A DNA stretch of 64,000 nt from REEB76 sp963774895. Its GTDB lineage: Bacteria; Pseudomonadota; Gammaproteobacteria; Natronospirales; REEB76. Numbering within the stretch: position 1 is the first letter of the stretch; the number at the start of each line of letters is the position of its first letter. The notes beneath the pieces are model-generated. The model had not been told where the DNA came from, did not search any database, and saw only the letters and a program-made list of their open reading frames with translations. The position numbers were made by a program, and so were the translations under genes. Shown one piece after another: positions 36,519 through 44,557 of this stretch. The stretch lies in NCBI GenBank assembly GCA_963774895.1, contig CAVZGN010000002.1, positions 1 through 64,000 of the forward strand, read 5' to 3'.

Positions 36519-37280
36519 GTGAAGATCGCTACCTGGAACATTAACTCCCTGCGCGTGCGTCTTCCGCATGTCTTGCGCTGGCTCGACAGCAACCGTCCCG
36601 ATGTGTTGGCACTTCAGGAAACCAAGACCGAAGACCGGAATTTTCCAGTGGCGGAATTCGAAGCTGTGGGCTATTCAGCGGCATTCTCTGGTCAGCCCAC
36701 CTATAACGGCGTGGCGCTGTTGTCATGCCGGCCCATGCAGGTGTTTGCAACCGCATTACCGGATTTCCACGACTCCCAGAAACGCGTGCTGGGCGCGAAT
36801 ATCGGTGCTCTGGCGGTACTCGACTTGTACGTGCCCAACGGCCAAAGTGTCGGCTCTGACAAGTATCGCTACAAACTCGAGTGGCTCGCACAGCTGAACC
36901 CATGGGTCGAAGCGCTCCTGAAAAAATATCCGCAACTCGTGATACTCGGTGATTTCAATATCGCGCCCGAGGATCGCGACGTCTACGATCCGCAGGCCTG
37001 GGCAGGACAAGTGCTGGTCAGTAAACCGGAACGCGCCGCTTTCCAGTCATTGTTGAGAAACGGCCTCAAAGACAGTTTTCGGCTCTACGAACCAGCGGCT
37101 GGACATTACAGCTGGTGGGATTACCGTGCATCAGCTTTTCGCCGCAACCAGGGCCTGCGCATCGATCATATCCTGCTGTCGCCGGTACTCGCTGAACATG
37201 TCCAGGCTACGGTCATCGACCGGGAACCGCGCAGTTGGGAACGGCCCTCGGACCACGCGCCTGTCATCGCTATACTGTAA
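36519..37280 (+). CDS. xthA: Exodeoxyribonuclease III
   Basis: A 253-residue AP endonuclease/3'-exonuclease for base-excision repair. Motifs in order: KIATWNINSLRVRL (N7 region), LQETKTED (metal-binding Glu), YVPNGQSVGSDKYRYKL, GDFNIAPEDRDVYDP (Asp/Asn pair), LRIDHILLS and the terminal SDHAPV (catalytic Asp-His). Complete active site and normal length. The start is GTG 36519, where the family begins (MKIATWN), with GAGG about 12 bases upstream. A degenerate copy of this start lies at the prlC stop. Confidence 0.94.
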   Translation: MKIATWNINSLRVRLPHVLRWLDSNRPDVLALQETKTEDRNFPVAEFEAVGYSAAFSGQPTYNGVALLSCRPMQVFATALPDFHDSQKRVLGANIGALAVLDLYVPNGQSVGSDKYRYKLEWLAQLNPWVEALLKKYPQLVILGDFNIAPEDRDVYDPQAWAGQVLVSKPERAAFQSLLRNGLKDSFRLYEPAAGHYSWWDYRASAFRRNQGLRIDHILLSPVLAEHVQATVIDREPRSWERPSDHAPVIAIL

Positions 37281-37513
37281 AGATGTACGAACCGCCTCAC
37301 AGGGTGTTCAATACTGAAGATGATCATGATACTTGCCGCCATATTGGGCAGCTACATATGAGCTTGGCTCGCAAGGCTTGTGCTAAGGTAACCTCGTCAT
37401 CGGCCTTGTCACAACTCTGGACCCCTCTCGTACTAGTCTGTCCCATTGGAACATCCCTGTAGCGTCAGGAAAAACGAGAGGTATAATGACCGCCACTCGA
37501 ATTATATCGCCGG

Positions 37514-39064
37514 TTACTGCGCTGATTGGCCCGTGTAATCGCCTGGCGTAGTTGCATCCGGGCCTTCCGCAAGATGCAGCGCTCGGAATATAAGTGTGAG
37601 AACAAAAGCCACGATCAAATTCAGAATTAGTCCCCAAAGCGCCGCGTAAGCAGGTATAGTGAAGCCGAACAGATGCAAAGGATAAACCGTCCCAGCAAAA
37701 TGCAGGCTTGCTACCATCCAGGTCCCTAAAACCATACCGCACAGCCATCCGAGTGCCAACCCGCCGCGATGCCACCAGCGGGTGTAAAGTCCGAGTGCGA
37801 CAGCGGGAATAATCTGGGCGATCCACACTCCACCGAGGAGCTGGAACTGAATCGCATAGATAGATGGCAAACCAAGCACGAAAATAAGCGCACCGGCCTT
37901 GACTACCAGCGACGCCCACTTGGCAACACGCGCCTCCTCAGCGGTGCTGCATTGCGGCCGGAAGTACTCGCGATAGATATTGCGCGTGAACAGATTAGCC
38001 GCTGCGATGGACATAATCGCAGCCGGAACCAGTGCTCCAATTACAATAGCGGCAAAAGCTACACCAGAGAACCACGCCGGGAAACTGTGAAGTATCAGGG
38101 CGGGCACAGCGAAATTGGTCTTGTACTGCTGGAAATCGGCTGCGAAGGCAGGTAGCTTATCAACTCCGGCGGCGAGAGCCATAAAGCCGAGCAAGGCCAA
38201 TAATCCCAGTACCATAGTGTAAGCAGGCAACAACGCCATATTGCGTTTCAAAACGCGCGGGTTTTTACCGCTCAATACACCGGTCATGGTGTGCGGGTAG
38301 GCAAACAGCGCAAGCGCCGAACCAAATGCCAAGGTGGCGAAGGCACCGTAACTACCCAGGCTGCCGGCCGGCGGTGCCGCGAGCAGCGTCTTAGCAACAG
38401 GCACGGCAGCAAATATCTTGCCAAAACCACCGAGCTGCATGGGGATGACAACCACCGCGGCAATTACAGTTATGTAGATCAGCAGATCCTTCACGATGGA
38501 AATTAAAGCCGGTGCGCGCAGGCCGCTTGTATAGGTATAGGCGGCCAATATCACAAACGCGATGATCAGCGGTAGATCGGCCGCCCACCCGCCGGCGTGG
38601 AAACCCAGCGCCGCGATAATGACCTCTATACCCACTAGCTGAAGCGCAATGTAAGGCATAGTCGCAAGAATGCCGGTAAGCGCCACCAGCAACGCGAGGG
38701 TCGGGCTGCCATAACGCCCGCGTACAAAATCAGCTCCGGTGATGTAGTTATGTTTGTGAGACACCCACCAGAGCCGCGGCAGTATGAGCAATATCAGCGG
38801 ATAAACGATGATGGTATAAGGCAGTGCGAAAAAGCCGATGGCGCCTGCACCGAATACCAACGCCGGTACGGCGATGAAAGTGTAAGCGGTATATACATCG
38901 CCGCCCAGCAGGAACCACGTGACCACTGTTCCGAACCGTCGCCCCCCCAGGCCCCATTCATGGAGTTGAGTGAGATCCCCAAAGCGCCAGCGTGCGGCGA
39001 CGAAACCCAGTACCGTCACAAAGAGGAACAGTACGAGAAAAACGCCAATCATCATCCAGTTCAT
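37514..39064 (-). CDS. Sodium:solute symporter (SSS family), monocarboxylate permease-like
   Basis: A 516-residue transporter with about 13 predicted helices and the LeuT-like SSS fold. The sequence LHEWGLGGRRFGTVVTWFLLGGDVYTAYTF near the N-terminus and NYITGADFVRGRYGS resemble the MctP/YhjB-type monocarboxylate permeases. GGGAG precedes the ATG. The DUF3311 gene immediately upstream is the usual small partner of such permeases. With the porin, SatP and acetate-CoA ligase nearby, uptake of acetate, lactate or pyruvate is likely, as inference. Confidence 0.88.
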   Translation of the reverse strand: MNWMMIGVFLVLFLFVTVLGFVAARWRFGDLTQLHEWGLGGRRFGTVVTWFLLGGDVYTAYTFIAVPALVFGAGAIGFFALPYTIIVYPLILLILPRLWWVSHKHNYITGADFVRGRYGSPTLALLVALTGILATMPYIALQLVGIEVIIAALGFHAGGWAADLPLIIAFVILAAYTYTSGLRAPALISIVKDLLIYITVIAAVVVIPMQLGGFGKIFAAVPVAKTLLAAPPAGSLGSYGAFATLAFGSALALFAYPHTMTGVLSGKNPRVLKRNMALLPAYTMVLGLLALLGFMALAAGVDKLPAFAADFQQYKTNFAVPALILHSFPAWFSGVAFAAIVIGALVPAAIMSIAAANLFTRNIYREYFRPQCSTAEEARVAKWASLVVKAGALIFVLGLPSIYAIQFQLLGGVWIAQIIPAVALGLYTRWWHRGGLALGWLCGMVLGTWMVASLHFAGTVYPLHLFGFTIPAYAALWGLILNLIVAFVLTLIFRALHLAEGPDATTPGDYTGQSAQ

Positions 39065-39094
39065 TTTTAAACTCCCAAGGATAATTATGCGGGC

Positions 39095-39313
39095 TTAACG
39101 ATCATTATCTGGAGAGTCACTTCGTGAAAATACGATCCATGTGATCAAGGCACTCAAGGGTGCCCAGAGAAGAAGATACCAGTAGAAAAACGGGATACCG
39201 ATGAAAGTTGGTTCGACGCGGTTATAGAAAGGCACCCAGAGTGTGGCGATGAACGGCACGAGCAAAAGTAGACGCCAGGAAAACTGTTTCTTGCCATTGT
39301 TCATTGGCCTCAT
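39095..39313 (-). CDS. DUF3311 small membrane protein
   Basis: A 72-residue protein with two transmembrane helices (LLLLVPFIATLWVPFYNRV and FFYWYLLLWAPLSALITWIVF), the typical DUF3311 pattern. These are almost always encoded next to SSS monocarboxylate permeases and are assumed to be a small subunit or assembly partner. ATG 39313 was chosen because AGGAGG lies eight bases upstream; TTG 39331 would include the ribosome site. It is 30 bases before the symporter start. Confidence 0.87.
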   Translation of the reverse strand: MRPMNNGKKQFSWRLLLLVPFIATLWVPFYNRVEPTFIGIPFFYWYLLLWAPLSALITWIVFSRSDSPDNDR

Positions 39314-39429
39314 AAGGCATCCTCCTATCAAACTGCAACTTTAATTACAGAAATTTTCTGGATCATCAGCTATTCGCACACTCGGCGTGACGTGCAACCT
39401 AAATGTGCGAATAGCACTACCGCTTACTT

Positions 39430-40683
39430 TCAGAAATGATAGATCGCGCTTACGGAAACTTGGTTGCCTCCTGTGGATGTGGTGGTCAAACCGCCGTCTG
39501 TGGTGTTATCCAGGATGGCGTGCATCCACTCAAGACCTAAACCATAGGGTCCATTGCTGTAGATTAGGTCGGCTGCCCACTGCTGACTCTTAATATAGCC
39601 GGATGCGCCATAACCAGTCCAGGTGACCACATCACCCTCGTTCGGATGATCCGCGGCATAGGTAACATAGGCTGCCCAGTTGGGCGTGAACTTGTAACCG
39701 CCTTGTACATAACCTCCGGTTTCCTTGATATCGCCGAACTGTGCCATGGCGCCAAAAACCTGACCGAGTCCCTTGCCGCTATAAACCGCGGCTGTCAGCA
39801 CAAACGGGCCGGGTCTCCAGGTAGTACCCAACTCGATGGCGTTAGTCGTGATGGTGTCGGTGATCGGCGTCGGCGTACTGCCGCCTACACCGCTCAGATC
39901 CACGGTGCTGTAGTGGCCCACGATGTAGCCCAGCCAATCACCTTCCTGCGCGTGCAGGCGCACCTCGATCTGTGGATGGAAGTTGGCATTGCCCGCGGTG
40001 TCGAAATTGACGTTATTACCCGGGCCACTCCATTCACCCTCGAACGCTGCCATATCTAGCCGCCATGCCAGAGAATCGGCTGCCGGTTGATTGAGATTCT
40101 GTTCCCATACGACACCCGGAAAGCGCCATCCGATCATGCCACTGGCGAACCCTAGCGGGAAGGCGATATGTGTGAGTGACTCGGGCACGCTCTCTAATGG
40201 AAACAGCAGATCCCATTGCTGGCCGATGATGATATTGCTGCCGCTGTCCTTATCGCTCAAAGTTATAAATGCCTGACGTAACCGAGGTATTTCCTGTGAT
40301 GAGCTGTAGGCCCCCGTACCGTTAAACCCACCAAATAAATCGCCTTCGATATGGCCGCCCACAGTCCAGTCACTGGAGAGTGCCGGACCTTTGATATCTA
40401 TCCACAGACGTGTGTTCTGGATACTGGCACCCGAGAGATTTTGATTGTTGCCGGTGTTGGGCACCGGGAATTCGGCATCCTGGCCATTGCCGAAAACAAA
40501 GTTCTGGTCTTGCCAGAAGAAACTGGTATCGATAAATCCATGCAGCGTGATACTGATGTCAGAATTGGAACTGACATTGCTTGTCACTGCAGGTGTTGCG
40601 GGATCAGCGAGGATGCTGGTGGTAAATCCGAAAAGTAAGGCCGCGCAGTAAATGAGAATCGTTTTAAATCTGTTCATGCTCAT
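39430..40683 (-). CDS. Outer-membrane porin-like beta-barrel protein
   Basis: A 417-residue protein with a signal peptide (cleavage near SILADPAT), a barrel of alternating hydrophobic strands and a C-terminal phenylalanine (VSVSAIYHF), the recognition signature for barrel insertion. Central sequences such as QNTRLWIDIKGPALSSDWTVGGHIEGDLF resemble carbohydrate/phosphate-selective or DcaP-type porins. GAGG lies before the ATG. Adjacent to the monocarboxylate permease genes, it probably admits small organic acids across the outer membrane. Confidence 0.82.
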   Translation of the reverse strand: MSMNRFKTILIYCAALLFGFTTSILADPATPAVTSNVSSNSDISITLHGFIDTSFFWQDQNFVFGNGQDAEFPVPNTGNNQNLSGASIQNTRLWIDIKGPALSSDWTVGGHIEGDLFGGFNGTGAYSSSQEIPRLRQAFITLSDKDSGSNIIIGQQWDLLFPLESVPESLTHIAFPLGFASGMIGWRFPGVVWEQNLNQPAADSLAWRLDMAAFEGEWSGPGNNVNFDTAGNANFHPQIEVRLHAQEGDWLGYIVGHYSTVDLSGVGGSTPTPITDTITTNAIELGTTWRPGPFVLTAAVYSGKGLGQVFGAMAQFGDIKETGGYVQGGYKFTPNWAAYVTYAADHPNEGDVVTWTGYGASGYIKSQQWAADLIYSNGPYGLGLEWMHAILDNTTDGGLTTTSTGGNQVSVSAIYHF

Positions 40684-41029
40684 GATAGTTACCTCATTCG
40701 CAACAGGTTAAGGGACCTGCCGGCCGGGTCCTGCAAGCAGGTATCCAGCCTTTCTACTCCACTCTAATGATCTGTAAATGACCTAGATCAATTACAAAGT
40801 GATACAAAAGAATTGAGTATGTTGCGTATAAGCAAATATGCGAAATGTAAAGATTTACAATATCTTGAGACCAAGCAAAGTATTAGCCTGGTAACTGTTT
40901 ATTTATTATCAATAAATAATAAAAATAGACCGCAGTCTTCACTCGTGGCCTGCTGCACCACCACTTGCGGACTGTGATTACCAGGCATATAAACGATGCG
41001 GCTTCACTCATACATTTGGAGGAGCTACC
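40684..41029. promoter_or_regulatory. Divergent control region, porin and satP
   Basis: A 346-bp AT-rich gap with no coding frame of note. It holds a 24-bp near-perfect dyad TGTAAATGACCTAGATCAATTACA (40773-40796; 20 of 24 positions symmetric, inner TGA-N6-TCA). It also has a 9-bp perfect inverted repeat TTATTTATT-ATC-AATAAATAA (40899-40919). Either could be the site of a dimeric regulator controlling the acetate/monocarboxylate genes. No -35/-10 pair could be chosen with confidence. Confidence 0.6.
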
Positions 41030-41614
41030 ATGGCAGAAGAAAAATCTACATTTGCCAATCCCGCCCCGCTCGGCCTGATTGGCTTCGGTCTGACCACAGT
41101 GATATTGAGTCTAATCAATGCCGGTCTATTGCCGAAAGGCGGAGAGCAGGTGGTCATCCCGCTGGCGCTCGCCTACGGCGGTCTGATCCAGATATTGGCG
41201 GGATTGCTTGAATTCCGCACCGGCAACACCTTCGGTCAAGTCGCGTTCCTGAGTTACGGGGCGTTCTGGTTGTGGTTCGCGCTGCTTATCCTGCTCGGCG
41301 GTCACGGCGTGCTGGATCTGTCGCAGGCGGGCAGCACTATCGCCGTCACCCTGATCGGCTGGGGCGTGTTCACGCTCTATATGTGGGTCGCGACTTTCCG
41401 CCTGAGCAAGGCCTTATGGTGGGTGTTCCTGACCCTGTGGATCACCTTCTTCCTGCTGGGCTTCGGTGCCCTGCTGGGGATCAGTGGCCTGTCGCTCGCC
41501 GGTGGCTGGCTGGGCCTGGTTTGCGGGCTGCTGGCCATGTACACGAGTTTCGCCATCGTGACCAACACCACTTTCGGCAAGACAGTGTTGCCGGTGGGTC
41601 CACCCAAAGGTTGA
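41030..41614 (+). CDS. satP: Acetate/succinate permease, GPR1/FUN34/YaaH family
   Basis: A 194-residue inner-membrane protein with six helices. It has the family motif NPAPLGLIGFG at residues about 10-20, the helix-1 start that lines the acetate path, and the C-terminal GKTVLPVG. GGAGG lies seven bases before the ATG. It sits just upstream of the acetate-CoA ligase gene, so imported acetate can be activated at once. A second, divergent member of the family lies at 31239-31784. Confidence 0.93.
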   Translation: MAEEKSTFANPAPLGLIGFGLTTVILSLINAGLLPKGGEQVVIPLALAYGGLIQILAGLLEFRTGNTFGQVAFLSYGAFWLWFALLILLGGHGVLDLSQAGSTIAVTLIGWGVFTLYMWVATFRLSKALWWVFLTLWITFFLLGFGALLGISGLSLAGGWLGLVCGLLAMYTSFAIVTNTTFGKTVLPVGPPKG

Positions 41615-41639
41615 AGGTATCTGCTAACTGCGAATCGAT

Positions 41640-41667
41640 GGGCGGACATCTTTCATGATGTCCGCCC
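41640..41667 (+). other. 11-bp hairpin between satP and the acetate-CoA ligase gene
   Basis: GGGCGGACATC (41640-41650) pairs perfectly with GATGTCCGCCC (41657-41667) around TTTCAT. No T-run follows, so it is probably an attenuating, processing or stabilising element that tunes the ratio of the two genes rather than a full terminator. Confidence 0.65.
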
Positions 41668-41750
41668 GTTCGATTGCAGCTTGAAAGCTATTAATGAAGA
41701 GTAAGGCATAGCAAGCGGTACTTGTGAGGTATCCGCAAGGAGAAGTTCCC

Positions 41751-43859
41751 ATGGCAAACAAAGCCAAAGCAAATGAAAGCACTGAGGTCAGCGAAGCACA
41801 GATAGCCGTGCACTGGAAAGAAGAAGAATATTTCCAACCCTCTAAGAAATTCATCGAACAGGCCAACGTGAAAGACTCCAAAATACGGGAGCGCTTCAGC
41901 CTGAAGAATTTTCCCGACTGTTTCAAAGAATACGCGGATATGCTGACCTGGTACCAGCCGTATAAAACAGTACTCGACGCCAGCAAACCGCCGTTCTGGA
42001 AATGGTTCGTGGGCGGCAAACTCAATGCCAGTTACAACTGCGTGGACCGCCATCTGGGCCAGTACCGCGATAAAGCAGCACTCATATTTGTCGGCGAACC
42101 GGAGGAAGAACCACCGATGGCGCTCACCTACCAGGAACTCTATATCCGGGTGAATGAGATGGCAGCGCTATTGCGCGACTTTTGCGGGCTAAAAGCCGGC
42201 GACCGCGTGACCCTGCATCTGCCGATGACGGTCGAACTCCCGATCACCATGCTCGCCTGTGCACGTCTGGGCGTGATCCATTCGCAGGTGTTTGGCGGCT
42301 TCTCTGGTCAGGCCTGCGGCACACGCATCCAGGACTCGGGTAGCCGCATACTCATCTCCATGGATGCCTACTGGCGCGCCGGCAAGCTCTTGGATCACAA
42401 AGTGAATGCCGACATCGCGGTGCAAACTGCCAAAGATATGGGTCAGCAGGTGGATAAGGTGCTCATCTGGCAGCGTTACCCGGGCAAGTACAGCGCGCCT
42501 ACACCGATGGTCAAGGGGCGCGATTTCTTCGTCAATCAGATCCTTGCTCAATATAACGGCAAACTCGTTGAGCCCGTGCCCATGGAAGCCGAAGCGCCCT
42601 TGTTCCTGATGTACACCAGCGGCAGCACCGGCAAGCCCAAAGGCTGCCAACACCGCACCGGCGGCTATCTCGCCTACGTCACCGGTACTTCCAAGTATAT
42701 TCAGGACATCCATCCGACCGATACCTACTGGTGCATGGCGGATATCGGCTGGATCACCGGCCACTCATACATCGTCTATGGTCCGCTGGCACTCGCGGCC
42801 ACCAGCGTTATATACGAGGGCGTACCCACGCATCCTGACGCGGGGCGGCCGTGGCGGATCGCCGTGCGCTTGGGCGTGAATATATTTCACACTTCACCGA
42901 CGGCGATCCGCGCCTTGCGCAAACAAGGGCCGGAGGAACCCAGTAAATACAATTATCACTTCAAACACATGACCACGGTCGGCGAACCCATCGAGCCGGA
43001 AACCTGGCGCTGGTACTATAACGAGGTTGGCAAGCGCGAAGCCGTGATCGTGGATACCTGGTGGCAGACCGAGAACGGCGGATTCCTGTGCAGCACTATC
43101 CCCGCCATCGACCCGATGAAGCCCGGCAGCGCCGGACCCGGCGTACCCGGCATCCACCCGGTCATCTACGACGAGAACAATGCTGAAATTTCCGCGGGTT
43201 CCGGCCGCGCCGGCAACATCTGCATCCGCAATCCCTGGCCTGGAATCATGCAGACCATCTGGGGCGAGGACGATCGTTTCGTGAAAACCTATTACACACG
43301 CTATTGCAAGGATCCCAAGAGCAAGGACTGGCGGGATTGGCCATATATGGCAGGTGATGGCGCGATGCAGGCTGCCGATGGCTATTACCGCATCCTGGGC
43401 CGTATCGATGACGTCATCAATGTCGCAGGCCATCGCCTGGGCACCAAGGAAATCGAATCCGCCTGCCTGACGGTGCCCGAGGTGGCGGAAGCCGCAGTGG
43501 TGCCGATTGCGGACGAGCTCAAAGGACGCATGCCCGAGGTCTATATCGCGCTCAAGCCGGGTACCGAAGGCACGTCCGATGTCGTCAACCGCATCATCAA
43601 GGCCAACGAGGACATCATTGGCCGGTTCGCACGGCCGAAGCATGTATATATCGTGCCCGATATGCCCAAGACGCGCTCCGGCAAAATCATGCGGCGGGTG
43701 CTGGCCTCCATCTCCAACCGGCGCGATGTAGGCGATGTGACGACCCTGGCGAACCCGGCGGTGGTCGAGGAGATCCGCATCATGGTTCAAGGCAAGGAGA
43801 AAGTTGTTACGACCGAAGCCGTACCTGATGATATCGCCAAGTTCGGCCAGAACGAGTGA
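41751..43859 (+). CDS. acs: Acetate-CoA ligase (AMP-forming)
   Basis: A 702-residue adenylate-forming enzyme that turns acetate, ATP and CoA into acetyl-CoA. The phosphate loop is YTSGSTGKPKG, the substrate/AMP region VDTWWQTENGGF, the hinge GRIDDVINVAGHRL and the catalytic lysine in TRSGKIMRR, the usual site of regulatory acetylation. It is somewhat longer than E. coli Acs. AAGGAG lies before ATG 41751. Acetate is the most likely substrate given satP upstream, but propionate cannot be excluded. A terminator follows. Confidence 0.88.
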   Translation: MANKAKANESTEVSEAQIAVHWKEEEYFQPSKKFIEQANVKDSKIRERFSLKNFPDCFKEYADMLTWYQPYKTVLDASKPPFWKWFVGGKLNASYNCVDRHLGQYRDKAALIFVGEPEEEPPMALTYQELYIRVNEMAALLRDFCGLKAGDRVTLHLPMTVELPITMLACARLGVIHSQVFGGFSGQACGTRIQDSGSRILISMDAYWRAGKLLDHKVNADIAVQTAKDMGQQVDKVLIWQRYPGKYSAPTPMVKGRDFFVNQILAQYNGKLVEPVPMEAEAPLFLMYTSGSTGKPKGCQHRTGGYLAYVTGTSKYIQDIHPTDTYWCMADIGWITGHSYIVYGPLALAATSVIYEGVPTHPDAGRPWRIAVRLGVNIFHTSPTAIRALRKQGPEEPSKYNYHFKHMTTVGEPIEPETWRWYYNEVGKREAVIVDTWWQTENGGFLCSTIPAIDPMKPGSAGPGVPGIHPVIYDENNAEISAGSGRAGNICIRNPWPGIMQTIWGEDDRFVKTYYTRYCKDPKSKDWRDWPYMAGDGAMQAADGYYRILGRIDDVINVAGHRLGTKEIESACLTVPEVAEAAVVPIADELKGRMPEVYIALKPGTEGTSDVVNRIIKANEDIIGRFARPKHVYIVPDMPKTRSGKIMRRVLASISNRRDVGDVTTLANPAVVEEIRIMVQGKEKVVTTEAVPDDIAKFGQNE

Positions 43860-43914
43860 GGTCAGCCGCGAACCAGAGTCTACATTGACTGGGTGATTGA
43901 CTGCGACAATACTA

Positions 43915-43951
43915 CTGTGACGCGCTGTTCAAGGCGCGTCGCAGATTTTTT
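43915..43951 (+). terminator. Rho-independent terminator after acs
   Basis: CTGTGACGCGC (43915-43925) pairs with GCGCGTCGCAG (43934-43944), 11 bp with one G-U, over an eight-base loop. Six T residues (43946-43951) follow. It ends the satP-acs transcript. Confidence 0.88.
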
Positions 43952-44015
43952 ACCGGTAGCTTGTAACATTATCGGCCGTTAACCAGAATTACGTAGTCAC
44001 TACAAGGAGGTAGTC

Positions 44016-44525
44016 ATGGCCCAATTCACGGTAAATCCGCAGCGTTTCGATCCCTACAAGAATTTCAAATTCCGGATCAAATGGCATGGCCGATACATAG
44101 CTGGGATTTCCAAAATCACCGGCTTGCAGCGCACCACCGACGTGATCCTGCACCGGGAAAGCGGGAGTCCAAGCCTGGAGCGGCGCTCGCCCGGTATCAC
44201 GTCGTTTGAACCCATCGTGCTAGAACGCGGCCGCACCCATGACCCTGAGTTCGAGAACTGGGCGAACTTGGTATGGCACTTAGGAACAAACCTTGGTAAT
44301 GAAGTGGGACTTGCCGACTTCCGCAAAGATATCGCCATCGAATTACTCAACGAGGCCGGCCAATTGGTGATGGCCTTCAAAGTGTTCCGATGCTGGCCGT
44401 CCGAGTATGTGGCGCTTCCAGATTTATGTTCGGAAACCAATGTGGTCGCCATCGAATCCATGACGCTGCAGCACGAGGGCTGGGAACGGGATGCTTCTAT
44501 CGCGGAGCCGGTGGAACCGAAATAA
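44016..44525 (+). CDS. Orphan phage/contractile-injection tail-tube-like protein (T4 gp19 family)
   Basis: A 169-residue protein starting NPQRFDPYKNFKFRIKWHGRYIAGISKITGLQRTTDV, the pattern of the T4 gp19-like tail-tube family (PF06841 type). The conserved 'FxFxxxxxGxxxaxxsxxsGL' opening and the 'WxxxV' and 'ntVaieSmTLqhEGWerd' end are present. Such proteins stack into the inner tube of phage tails and extracellular contractile injection systems. No sheath, baseplate, spike or ATPase gene lies nearby, so it is an orphan. It has an excellent ribosome site AAGGAGG and follows the acs terminator, which implies independent, probably strong expression. Confidence 0.85.
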   Translation: MAQFTVNPQRFDPYKNFKFRIKWHGRYIAGISKITGLQRTTDVILHRESGSPSLERRSPGITSFEPIVLERGRTHDPEFENWANLVWHLGTNLGNEVGLADFRKDIAIELLNEAGQLVMAFKVFRCWPSEYVALPDLCSETNVVAIESMTLQHEGWERDASIAEPVEPK

Positions 44526-44557
44526 AAAAATAACTTCTTGCCGTGTGGTTGGGCTTC

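Noticed and set aside
37420..37440. CTAGTACGAGAGG (reverse strand) matches the sarcin-ricin region of 23S rRNA
   Set aside because: Only 13 bases match; flanking bases do not resemble rRNA, so a remnant rRNA gene is not supported.
37482..37487. Perfect TATAAT in the gap between xthA and the SSS permease
   Set aside because: No acceptable -35 at 16-18 bases and it points into the 3' end of the opposite-strand gene.
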